DNA from: an uncultured Veillonella sp. | GTDB lineage: Bacteria; Bacillota; Negativicutes; Veillonellales; Veillonellaceae | DNA length: 13,684 bases | Assembly (NCBI GenBank): GCA_934216375.1 | Contig: CAKQBP010000015.1 | Span: 1-13,684 of the forward strand | Direction: 5' to 3' | Shown here: piece by piece, positions 1-5,737 of the stretch | Position numbering within the stretch: the first letter of the stretch is position 1 | Layout: every line of letters begins with the position of its first letter | Program-made: the position numbers and the translations under genes | Notes under the pieces: model-generated | What the model was told of the DNA's origin: nothing | The model's input: the letters and a program-made list of their open reading frames with translations, nothing else | Database searches by the model: none

Positions 1-370
1 CAGTGTTCTCCTTTATGACTGCACCAGCAGCAATAATAGAACCAGAGCCAATATGACAACCGCTCAATACAATAGCGCCCATTCCAACTAATACATTATC
101 TTCGATAGTACTAGCGTGTACTATTGCACCATGGCCAATTGTTACATAATCTCCAAGAATGCAAGCCCTGTCGTCATCAACGTGTAATACAGAGTTATCC
201 TGTACATTAGAATAGCGACCTACTACGATTTTATTTACATCACCGCGAAGTGCACAGTTTTGCCAAATGGAAGCATATTCTTTTAGTTCAACATCACCTG
301 CAAGTTCTGCACCAGGCATAACACAACTTTTAGGATCTAATTTGGGGTATTTTCCGTGAAATGGTAACAT
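1..370 (-). CDS. Gamma-carbonic-anhydrase-family hexapeptide-repeat protein (3' end outside window)
   Basis: The 123 visible codons, read leftward from an ATG at 370, give a left-handed beta-helix protein of the YrdA/PaaY/CaiE gamma-carbonic anhydrase family. The N-terminus (MLPFHGKYPKLDPKSCV) and the early W36, R42-G-D44 positions are typical. Three histidines fit the family's trimer-interface metal ligands: H63 in NSVLHV, and H80 and H85 in TIGHGAIVH. Hexapeptide turns run through the rest. Known members bind Zn or Fe; some hydrate CO2, others have no proven activity, so the substrate is unknown here. GGAG lies 6 nt before the start. The start is only 21 nt after the stop of the FabK-like gene to its right, so the two are probably co-transcribed. 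About 50-60 C-terminal residues are probably missing beyond the left edge. Confidence 0.88.
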   Translation of the reverse strand, partial: MLPFHGKYPKLDPKSCVMPGAELAGDVELKEYASIWQNCALRGDVNKIVVGRYSNVQDNSVLHVDDDRACILGDYVTIGHGAIVHASTIEDNVLVGMGAIVLSGCHIGSGSIIAAGAVIKENT

Positions 371-391
371 AAGGAACTCCTAATTTATTAA

Positions 392-1345
392 TTATACGAT
401 TTCAATAAGACGTTGTGCTTTACGAATAGACATGATAGCTTCGTTCATTACTGTTTGCACTATAGTATGAGCAGGTTCAATAGTAGTAAGTCGGTTCAAA
501 CCCTGTCCAACTTGTACGGCACCATTTACAACATCACCATCGATAGCAGCACGTTTGTTAGTGCCTTGGGACATTTTGGTGCGTTCTTCAGGCGTAGTAA
601 CACCATCTGTTTCGGCAGCTAAGTAACGCGTAGTGAATTCGTTTTTTAAGCTACGTACTCCACCGTGACCGGAGAGCAGACCCGTTACAACAGAGTCTGT
701 ATCTGTGGCTTTGATAATTGCTTCTTTCATATTTATGTGGGCTTGGCATTCTTCAGCTAACAAAAAACGGGAACCCATTTGTACACCTTCAGCACCCATC
801 AACAATGCTGCTGCAATACCACGACCATCTACGATAGCGCCTGCTACAACAACAGGAATGGAAATCTCAGGTAAAATATTTTCCATCAAGGACATGGTTG
901 TTTGGCTACCAATATGTCCACCAGCTTCCATACCCTCAATAATAATTGCATCAGCACCAGCCTCTTCAATGCGTTTAGCAAGTTTTAGAGATGGAACAAC
1001 AGGGATAACTTTAATGCCTGCATCTTGCAATGGTTTAATATATGGTACAGGATTGCCTGCTCCAAGTGTTACAAATGCAGGCTTTTCTTCAATGATAATA
1101 TCCACTAGTTCGTCTTTATTGGGAGCCATTAACATAAGGTTGACTCCGAAAGGCTTATCCGTTAAGTTTTTACAGGCACGAATTTCGTTGCGCGTCCATT
1201 CTGCATCACGACCACCAAGAGCAATTACACCTGTAGCACCTGCATTAGCTACGGCAGCAACTAGTTTGTGTTCAGATACCCAAGCCATAGCACCTTGGAT
1301 GATAGGGTATTCGATTTGTAAAAGTTGTGTTAACGCTGTTCTCAT
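392..1345 (-). CDS. FabK-family enoyl-ACP reductase-like flavoprotein (paralog 1)
   Basis: This 317-residue TIM-barrel flavoprotein belongs to the FabK/nitronate monooxygenase superfamily. It matches FabK along its length: N-terminal LLQIEYPIIQGAMAW, DKPFGVNLMLMAP at about 64-76, LGAGNP at about 94-99, KVIPVVPS at 112-119, and EGMEAGGHIG with H144, the position of the catalytic histidine of pneumococcal FabK. VVVAGAIVDGRG (about 165-176) and GVQMGSRF are the phosphate-binding elements for FMN. FabK enzymes reduce trans-2-enoyl-ACP using NAD(P)H and FMN. A closer FabK lies in the main fab operon at 5738, so this copy may be a second reductase with a different chain-length preference or may act on another substrate; its true reaction is inference. 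QGAMAW and GATGVIALGG differ from the usual QGGMAW and GGLGIIG. AGGAGG precedes the ATG by 6 nt. It probably heads an operon with the downstream carbonic-anhydrase-like gene. Confidence 0.88.
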   Translation of the reverse strand: MRTALTQLLQIEYPIIQGAMAWVSEHKLVAAVANAGATGVIALGGRDAEWTRNEIRACKNLTDKPFGVNLMLMAPNKDELVDIIIEEKPAFVTLGAGNPVPYIKPLQDAGIKVIPVVPSLKLAKRIEEAGADAIIIEGMEAGGHIGSQTTMSLMENILPEISIPVVVAGAIVDGRGIAAALLMGAEGVQMGSRFLLAEECQAHINMKEAIIKATDTDSVVTGLLSGHGGVRSLKNEFTTRYLAAETDGVTTPEERTKMSQGTNKRAAIDGDVVNGAVQVGQGLNRLTTIEPAHTIVQTVMNEAIMSIRKAQRLIEIV

Positions 1346-1384
1346 AAAGCCTCCTATGATAACAATTAGATTTACTGAAACTTT

Positions 1385-1390
1385 ATTATA
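1385..1390 (-). promoter_or_regulatory. Candidate -10 box for the leftward FabK-like gene
   Basis: On the minus strand the sequence reads TATAAT here, about 40 nt before the start codon at 1345. At 17 nt upstream the hexamer is only TATATA, a poor -35 match, and it lies inside the left arm of the perfect inverted repeat at 1403-1442. An activator-dependent or repressor-controlled promoter would fit, but this is inference. Confidence 0.4.
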
Positions 1391-1402
1391 CCTTTATAGG
1401 AG

Positions 1403-1442
1403 AATTTTATATAAGAATGATTTTATTTTCTTATATAAAATT
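1403..1442. repeat. Perfect 15-bp inverted repeat upstream of the FabK-like gene
   Basis: The arm AATTTTATATAAGAA (1403-1417) is matched exactly by its reverse complement at 1428-1442, around a 10-nt centre. Both arms are almost pure A/T. The repeat lies just upstream of the candidate leftward -10 box, covering the -35 zone. It is probably not transcribed into the leftward mRNA and has no GC-rich stem, which argues against a terminator. An operator site for a regulator is the simplest reading. Confidence 0.6.
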
Positions 1443-1762
1443 AGAGTATTAATAAAGTCAAGAATATTCATCAGTATATACTTATATACTAAAGAGATTA
1501 AGCGTAATATTATTTGGAGATTATATGTAGTCACATAATCTCTTCTCTATATAATAGTATAATATAGTAATTATGTACACCTTAGATAAGGTTATTATAG
1601 TTATTTATTTAAACAATATGTTTTCAGAATTAATTTCTAATTATCAGATTAGAATAAACTGTTTAGCAGTAGTCTAAAGATAAAAAAACTAAATGATAAT
1701 ATATTTCAAATGACTTGAGTAGTAGAAAACCGCATAGTATCTATGATTATTAAATATTATAA

Positions 1763-1817
1763 AAAATGAGAAAATAAGAAAATGAGTATTGAAAAGTTTC
1801 GATGTCTTTGATATACT
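1763..1817 (+). promoter_or_regulatory. Promoter of the rubredoxin gene, with possible UP element
   Basis: TTGAAA (1789-1794) and TATACT (1812-1817) are separated by exactly 17 nt and match the vegetative sigma consensus well. Immediately upstream, 1763-1786 is an almost pure A/G run with A-tracts and a repeated AAAATGAG, placed where an UP element for the RNA polymerase alpha subunit would sit. The transcription start should fall near 1824, giving a leader of about 70 nt. Confidence 0.7.
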
Positions 1818-1823
1818 ACATTA

Positions 1824-1838
1824 CAGATAGAGTATCTG
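1824..1838. repeat. Small inverted repeat at the predicted rubredoxin transcription start
   Basis: CAGATA (1824-1829) and TATCTG (1833-1838) are perfect 6-bp arms around GAG. The position, at the predicted +1, would suit a repressor site, but a 6-bp palindrome in AT-rich DNA can occur by chance and I recognise no known regulator's consensus. Confidence 0.3.
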
Positions 1839-1893
1839 AATTAATTAAAGATAAACATTAAACAATAATTTTCAAGTGAAGGAGGAAATACAC

Positions 1894-2028
1894 ATGGAAA
1901 AATATGTATGCGTAGTATGTGGTTGGGTTTATGACGAAGCTGTTGAAGGCGTAAAATTCGAAGATCAACCAGCTGATTATGTTTGCCCTATTTGCGGTGT
2001 TGGTAAAGACCAATTCGAAAAAATGTAA
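1894..2028 (+). CDS. Rubredoxin (short, 44 residues)
   Basis: A small one-electron carrier with a single iron held by four cysteines, C6 and C9 in CVVCG and C31 and C34 in CPICG. The N-terminus MEKYVC, aromatic W11/Y13, and the [14 protein letters not shown] segment are standard rubredoxin. Usual rubredoxins have about 52-54 residues; here the loop between the two CxxC knuckles is shortened, as I recall for the 45-residue Desulfovibrio desulfuricans protein. In anaerobes rubredoxin commonly passes electrons to oxygen- or peroxide-reducing enzymes, or to other redox partners; the partner here is unknown. AAGGAGG lies 8 nt before the ATG. It has its own promoter and a terminator directly downstream, so it is probably a single-gene transcript. 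Confidence 0.95.
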   Translation: MEKYVCVVCGWVYDEAVEGVKFEDQPADYVCPICGVGKDQFEKM

Positions 2029-2036
2029 TTGACTTA

Positions 2037-2076
2037 CCAAAAGGCTATCTTAAGTCCACTTGAGATAGTCTTTTTT
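2037..2076 (+). terminator. Intrinsic terminator after rubredoxin
   Basis: A 12-bp stem (2043-2054 with 2059-2070, including two G-U pairs) closes a TCCA loop and is followed by six T's (2071-2076). The A-run before the stem could pair with the T-run, so it may also stop leftward transcription. It separates rubredoxin from the promoter of the next gene. Confidence 0.88.
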
Positions 2077-2078
2077 AT

Positions 2079-2107
2079 TTGACAAAGCACCATGTCATGT
2101 TTATAAT
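2079..2107 (+). promoter_or_regulatory. Consensus sigma-A-type promoter for DUF177-rpmF
   Basis: TTGACA (2079-2084) and TATAAT (2102-2107) are both perfect consensus hexamers with a 17-nt spacer. The transcription start should be near 2114, only about 15 nt before the start codon at 2129. High constitutive expression would suit a ribosomal protein operon. Confidence 0.9.
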
Positions 2108-2128
2108 ATTATGAGTCGAGGTAAGATT

Positions 2129-2641
2129 ATGAAACTGCAAGTAGAGCAAGCAAAAGAACATATAGGAAAGAAATTTCCTTATAGCTATACGATATCAGCC
2201 TCTGAGCTTGGTGACGTAACTGCTTTTCCTTGGAGCCGTCATGATATAACCATTAGTGGTGAGTTTTGGTTTGATGGTCAAAATTACATCGTTCAAGGTT
2301 CGATTCAGTCTAAAGGCAATTATGATTGTTCCCGTTGTTTAAATACAACAGAACATTATCGAAAAGATTTGTTTGAGGAAATCTTTAGTGATTGTCGAGA
2401 TGCTGCGGATGATGTGAATTCTTTTGATGGAGAAGAAATTGACTTAACTGAACTAATTAGGGATACATTAATCATCAATGAGCCCTCTCAAGTGTTATGT
2501 CAGGATGATTGCAAAGGATTGTGCGTTCATTGCGGAGCAAATTTAAATGTTTCACCTTGTTCTTGTGAATCCTTTGTGGTGGATCCTCGATTTGCAGAGT
2601 TACGTGCTTTGCTTGATGAGAAAGATGATAGATTATCCTAA
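2129..2641 (+). CDS. yceD: DUF177 family (YceD-like) cysteine-rich protein
   Basis: A 170-residue protein of the YceD/DUF177 family, widely conserved next to rpmF and linked in the literature to 23S rRNA metabolism; its exact role is not settled. The family marks are CSRC at 67-70, and a C-terminal cysteine group (C124, C128, C132, C135, C144, C146) in [18 protein letters not shown], which probably binds zinc. An upstream in-frame ATG at 2111 falls between the -10 box and the predicted transcription start, so it cannot be used; the ATG at 2129 has GAGG 7 nt upstream. It is followed by rpmF after 25 nt, forming a two-gene operon bounded by the terminator at 2857-2886. Confidence 0.93.
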   Translation: MKLQVEQAKEHIGKKFPYSYTISASELGDVTAFPWSRHDITISGEFWFDGQNYIVQGSIQSKGNYDCSRCLNTTEHYRKDLFEEIFSDCRDAADDVNSFDGEEIDLTELIRDTLIINEPSQVLCQDDCKGLCVHCGANLNVSPCSCESFVVDPRFAELRALLDEKDDRLS

Positions 2642-2666
2642 TGATTGTACTAAGGAGGTGCAGATA

Positions 2667-2843
2667 ATGGCAGTACCTAAACGTAGATTGTCTAAATGCC
2701 GTCGCGATCGTCGTCGTGCTAATTGGAAATTAGAAGCTCCTGGTTATGTAGCATGTCCACAATGCCACGAACCTAAGATGCCTCATCGTGTTTGCCCTAC
2801 ATGTGGTCACTATAAAGGTGAACAAGTAGTAGCTAATGCTTAA
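2667..2843 (+). CDS. rpmF: Large ribosomal subunit protein bL32
   Basis: A 58-residue protein with the invariant start [10 protein letters not shown], a basic RNA-binding segment ([10 protein letters not shown], 11-20) and a zinc ribbon made of C30/C33 (CPQC) and C43/C46 (CPTC). All four ligands are present, so this is the zinc-binding (C+) form rather than the zinc-independent form that some bacteria use when zinc is scarce. bL32 sits in the large subunit near the peptide exit region. A strong AAGGAGG lies 8 nt before the ATG. A longer in-frame reading from 2547 would overlap the DUF177 gene and add residues foreign to L32. Confidence 0.97.
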   Translation: MAVPKRRLSKCRRDRRRANWKLEAPGYVACPQCHEPKMPHRVCPTCGHYKGEQVVANA

Positions 2844-2856
2844 TATGTGAGTGGAG

Positions 2857-2886
2857 AAAGACGCCTACCTAGTAGGCGTCTTTTTT
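2857..2886 (+). terminator. Strong intrinsic terminator after rpmF
   Basis: GACGCCTAC (2860-2868) pairs perfectly with GTAGGCGTC (2872-2880) around a CTA loop, followed by six T's. An A-run before the stem extends pairing. This separates the ribosomal operon from the fab operon, whose E. coli counterpart has no such complete break by gene order alone. Confidence 0.95.
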
Positions 2887-3081
2887 ATATACTTTCAAAT
2901 TATACACTCATAATTTTATATGTTTCGTTATCAATAGCAAGTGTGTCACTATTTTATAGTAAGATTATTCTATAAGATGGTGATACATTTTTATTTTTTA
3001 TAAATAAAAATACTAAAATATAAAAAAACAACTATATTTTGTATATGCTATGAAAATTTCTTACTATATGTATGAAAAGTC
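2887..3081. other. AT-rich intergenic stretch before the fapR promoter
   Basis: No gene is visible. It contains a perfect 10-bp inverted repeat (ATTTTTATTT, 2987-2996, with its complement at 3002-3011, loop TTTAT) made only of A and T, and a weaker 6-bp pair TTATAG/CTATAA at 2954-2959 and 2970-2975. Neither resembles the FapR-like site downstream. The full gap between rpmF and fapR is 307 nt. Confidence 0.5.
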
Positions 3082-3110
3082 TTGCCAATAAGGGAATTAT
3101 TGTATATACT
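3082..3110 (+). promoter_or_regulatory. Promoter of the fapR-fab-rnc operon
   Basis: TTGCCA (3082-3087) and TATACT (3105-3110) are separated by 17 nt. The predicted start is about 3117, which gives a leader of roughly 34 nt to the fapR ATG. The FapR-like palindrome begins about 6 nt after this start, so repressor bound there would obstruct initiation or early elongation. Confidence 0.7.
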
Positions 3111-3122
3111 TAGGATGTAATA

Positions 3123-3139
3123 TTAATACTAGGTCATAA
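3123..3139. promoter_or_regulatory. Candidate FapR operator
   Basis: The 17-bp sequence TTAATACTAGGTCATAA is an imperfect palindrome of the form TTAnnACnnnGTnnTAA. FapR sites in Bacillus and Staphylococcus are 17-bp AT-rich inverted repeats near their promoters, and this symmetric core agrees with what I recall of them. It lies between the predicted transcription start and the fapR ribosome-binding site, consistent with autoregulation of the whole operon. No second clear copy was found elsewhere in the window. Confidence 0.6.
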
Positions 3140-3150
3140 AAGGTGGTCCC

Positions 3151-3711
3151 ATGAGTCGGTTAAAGAAGCAAGAGCGCCAGAAGCAGTTACAAGAAAAACT
3201 GAATATTACGCCATTTCTTACTGATGAAGAATTGGCAACACACTTTGGTGTAAGTGTGCCAACAATTCGTCTCGATCGACTAGAATTGGGTATTCCTGAA
3301 TTGCGTGAACGCATTCGTGTTATGGCTACAGGTCAATCACATGAAATGGCAGAACATGTATCATATGAAGTGGTTGGCGAATTGATTGATGTCACCGAGG
3401 GGCACCAAGCATTATCTATGTTGCGTACTACGGCTGATATGGAAGATCAATTCGGATATGTAGAACCGCAGTATTTATATGCTCAAGCAAATTCCCTTGC
3501 AAAAGTGGTTATGGGGACGACTGTTTGCTCTGCGGAAGTTGGAAATATAAAATATAAGAACCCGGTAGGATCTGGTACTAATTTGGTAGCGAAAGCAGAA
3601 ATTGTTCGTCGCCGAGGTAATAAGTTCTTTATTTGGGTTATAATAAGAGATAAAATAAAAGAAGTGTTTCGCGCAAAATTTATTATGGAATCCGTAGAGA
3701 ATAGGGTGTAA
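3151..3711 (+). CDS. fapR: FapR, malonyl-CoA-responsive repressor of lipid synthesis
   Basis: At 186 residues it is nearly the length of Bacillus subtilis FapR (188). The N-terminal helix-turn-helix is strongly conserved: PFLTDEELATHFGVSVPTIR (21-40) followed by LDRLELGIPELRERI. A linker leads to the hot-dog effector domain (about 70-186), marked by YAQANSLA at 110-117 and GTNLVAKAEI at 142-151. In Bacillus, FapR represses fatty acid and phospholipid genes until malonyl-CoA binds. Here the two residues before the QYLYAQAN segment are E105-P106, where the Bacillus protein, as I recall it, has R106-G107; R106 contacts the malonyl group. Ligand response may therefore differ. AGGTGG lies 5 nt before the ATG. 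The gene leads the operon, with plsX 3 nt downstream and a candidate operator in front. Confidence 0.93.
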   Translation: MSRLKKQERQKQLQEKLNITPFLTDEELATHFGVSVPTIRLDRLELGIPELRERIRVMATGQSHEMAEHVSYEVVGELIDVTEGHQALSMLRTTADMEDQFGYVEPQYLYAQANSLAKVVMGTTVCSAEVGNIKYKNPVGSGTNLVAKAEIVRRRGNKFFIWVIIRDKIKEVFRAKFIMESVENRV

Positions 3712-3714
3712 ATT

Positions 3715-4743
3715 ATGAAAATTGCAATAGACGCCATGGGTGGCGACTTTGCTCCAATGGAGACTGTACTTGGATCCATTGAAGCCGTACGAGCAAATCA
3801 ACACATTGAAGTGGTGCTCGTCGGCGATGAGCAGCAAATTTTTGATATATTAGAAGCTAATAATGAAGCTAAGAATCCACGTATTTCTGTACATCATGCT
3901 AGCCAGGTAATCGGTATGGATGAACATCCCGGTCAAGCATTGCGCAAGAAAAAAGATGCATCTGTTGTGGTCGCTACTTCGTTGGTTCGGGATAATCGTT
4001 GTGATGCTGTAATTGCTCCAGGTAGTACGGGAGCTGCTGTTGCAGCGGCTTTGTTTGGGCTTGGTCGCATTAAAGGTATTGATCGCCCTGTCATTGCAAC
4101 TCCAATGCCAACGGTAAGTGGTATAACAGTTATGTTAGACTCTGGTGCAAATTCTAATTGTAAACCTAAACACCTTGTACAAGGAGCTTTAATGGGGTCT
4201 GAATACGCTAAGCTTTTATTAGGAAAAGAAAATCCTACTGTGGGATTGTTAAATATTGGTGAAGAGGCCACAAAGGGGAACGATGTCGTATTGGCGACGT
4301 ATCCAATCTTGGAGGGTATGAAGACTATCAATTTTAAAGGAAATATTGAAGGTCGCGATATTCCTAAAGGTGCCGTTGATGTTGTCGTATGTGATGGATT
4401 CGTAGGCAATGTGGTACTTAAATTTGCGGAAGGTTTAGTAACAGGCCTTACGCAATTAGTAAAGGATAGCATCATGGCAGGAAGTATTTTCGCCAAGATA
4501 GGAGCTATGCTTGTAAAGCCAGCTTTGAAAAAGATGGCAAAACGTTTGGATCACACGGAAAATGGTGGTGCTCCGCTCTTAGGAGTTAATGGGGTATTTA
4601 TGATTGCTCATGGCAGTTCTAAAGCAAAAGAAATAAAAACTGCTATTGAAATTGCTAGTGATTTAGTAGAGCGTAAAATTATTCAACACATAAGAGAAAC
4701 GATGGATATTGAAGGAGCCTTAAAGTATGACTATGATGAATAA
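3715..4743 (+). CDS. plsX: Phosphate acyltransferase PlsX
   Basis: PlsX converts acyl-ACP and phosphate to acyl-phosphate, the acyl donor for PlsY in making 1-acyl-glycerol-3-phosphate; it works at the inner face of the membrane. The 342-residue length and the motifs are standard: MKIAIDAMGGDFAP at 1-14, VGDEQQI, DEHPGQALRKKKDAS, APGSTGAAVAAALFGLGRIKG, MLDSGAN, LLNIGEEATKGND, FKGNIEGRDI, DVVVCDGFVGNVVLKF and GGAPLLGVNG. An AGGGTG Shine-Dalgarno sits 6 nt before the ATG inside the end of fapR. The last 17 nt overlap fabH in a different frame, suggesting translational coupling. The fapR-plsX pairing is the Bacillus arrangement; plsX-fabH is the E. coli one. Confidence 0.97.
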   Translation: MKIAIDAMGGDFAPMETVLGSIEAVRANQHIEVVLVGDEQQIFDILEANNEAKNPRISVHHASQVIGMDEHPGQALRKKKDASVVVATSLVRDNRCDAVIAPGSTGAAVAAALFGLGRIKGIDRPVIATPMPTVSGITVMLDSGANSNCKPKHLVQGALMGSEYAKLLLGKENPTVGLLNIGEEATKGNDVVLATYPILEGMKTINFKGNIEGRDIPKGAVDVVVCDGFVGNVVLKFAEGLVTGLTQLVKDSIMAGSIFAKIGAMLVKPALKKMAKRLDHTENGGAPLLGVNGVFMIAHGSSKAKEIKTAIEIASDLVERKIIQHIRETMDIEGALKYDYDE

Positions 4744-5722
4744 ACCTGTAGGAATCATTGGTACTGGGAGCTTCCTTCCTGACAATGTAGTAACAAACTT
4801 TGATCTTGAAAAAATGGTTGATACCAATGATCAATGGATTAGAGAGCGTACGGGTATAGAAGAACGACGCATTGCACCGGAAGGTATGAATACATCCTAT
4901 ATGGCGACCGAGGCAGCAAAAAAAGCTATGCAAATGGCTAGTGTCTCTGCAGAGGATATCGACATGATTATCTTTGCTACCTTAACACCAGATATGATTA
5001 TTCCTTCGGCAGCTTGTGTATTGCAAGCAAACTTAGGAGCTAAAAACGCTGCAGCCTATGATTTACAAGCGGCATGCTCTGGGTTTGTATATGGATTGAT
5101 TACTGCCGCTAGTTATATTAGCTCTGGTATTTATAAAAAAGTACTCGTTGTGGGGGCGGAAATTCTTTCTCGTCGAGTAAACTGGAATGATCGTGGTACA
5201 TGTATCCTCTTTGGTGATGGTGCTGGGGCTGCAGTAGTATCTGAAGTACCTGAAGGCTATGGCATTAAAGGTATTGACATGGGCGCCGATGGCACTGGAG
5301 GATCAGCGCTTTGCATTCCTGCAGGTGGCACTGCTGTAGTAGCAAATGATCAACGCGTAGAAGAGGGCTTAACATTTATTCATATGGATGGCCCTGAAGT
5401 ATATAAATTTGCCGTTAAAACGATGGGACGTACGGTTTTAAAATCCTTAGAACGTGCTGATATGGAGTTAAATGAATTAGATTACTTCATTCCTCATCAA
5501 GCGAATATTCGTATTATTGATTCGGCAGCCAAACGTTTACATCTGCCGATGGAAAAAGTTTTTGTTAATTTACATAAGTATGGTAATACATCTGCCGCGT
5601 CTGTAGCGATTGCACTTGATGAAGCTAATCGCGAGGGACGTTTCAAACGCGGTGATAATGTTGCGTTTGCAGGATTTGGTGCAGGCCTAACATGGGCAAG
5701 CCTGGTCTTGAAATGGTATTAA
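4727..5722 (+). CDS. fabH: 3-oxoacyl-ACP synthase III
   Basis: FabH starts fatty acid chains by condensing an acyl-CoA primer with malonyl-ACP. The 331-residue protein has the thiolase-fold catalytic triad: C117 in QAACSGF, H257 in IPHQAN and N287 in YGNTSAAS. The conserved opening GIIGTGSFLPDNVVTN, TNDQWIRERTGIEERR, GDGAGAAV and the closing GFGAGLTWAS agree with FabH. Primer choice (acetyl versus branched or other short acyl-CoA) cannot be read from sequence by eye. The start at 4727 has AAGGAG 9 nt upstream; ATGs at 4733 and 4736 are alternative but are more distant from it. It overlaps plsX by 17 nt and its stop codon overlaps the Shine-Dalgarno of fabK. Confidence 0.97.
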   Translation: MTMMNKPVGIIGTGSFLPDNVVTNFDLEKMVDTNDQWIRERTGIEERRIAPEGMNTSYMATEAAKKAMQMASVSAEDIDMIIFATLTPDMIIPSAACVLQANLGAKNAAAYDLQAACSGFVYGLITAASYISSGIYKKVLVVGAEILSRRVNWNDRGTCILFGDGAGAAVVSEVPEGYGIKGIDMGADGTGGSALCIPAGGTAVVANDQRVEEGLTFIHMDGPEVYKFAVKTMGRTVLKSLERADMELNELDYFIPHQANIRIIDSAAKRLHLPMEKVFVNLHKYGNTSAASVAIALDEANREGRFKRGDNVAFAGFGAGLTWASLVLKWY

Positions 5723-5737
5723 GGAGGACACATCAAG

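Larger units (their letters stand above)
1346..1893. other. AT-rich divergent intergenic region, no gene seen
   Basis: This non-coding stretch separates the leftward FabK-like gene from rightward rubredoxin. I see no credible ORF or tRNA. It contains the perfect repeat at 1403-1442 and shorter ones: arms of 8 bp with a 2-bp centre at 1473-1490; 8+2 bp arms with one mismatch and a TAGT loop at 1517-1542; 7-bp arms with a 6-nt loop at 1635-1654; and 6-bp arms at 1824-1838. TATAAT occurs at 1550-1555 and 1558-1563 without good -35 partners. Short AT-rich palindromes arise easily by chance, so only the first is clearly beyond expectation. Confidence 0.6.

Noticed and set aside
705..1538. Long rightward ORF opposite the FabK-like gene
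   Set aside because: It is the antisense shadow of a clear protein family member; its translation is Ser/Ile/Pro-rich with no recognisable domain and runs into non-coding DNA.
2111..2128. Upstream in-frame ATG as the start of the DUF177 gene
   Set aside because: It lies 4 nt after the -10 box, before the predicted transcription start, and lacks a ribosome site; the ATG at 2129 has GAGG at good spacing.
2547..2666. In-frame upstream extension of rpmF
   Set aside because: It overlaps the DUF177 gene, and bL32 universally begins near MAVPK; AAGGAGG fits the ATG at 2667.
3475..4496. Leftward ORFs opposite fapR and plsX
   Set aside because: They are overlaid on conserved coding sequence, and the translations resemble no family.
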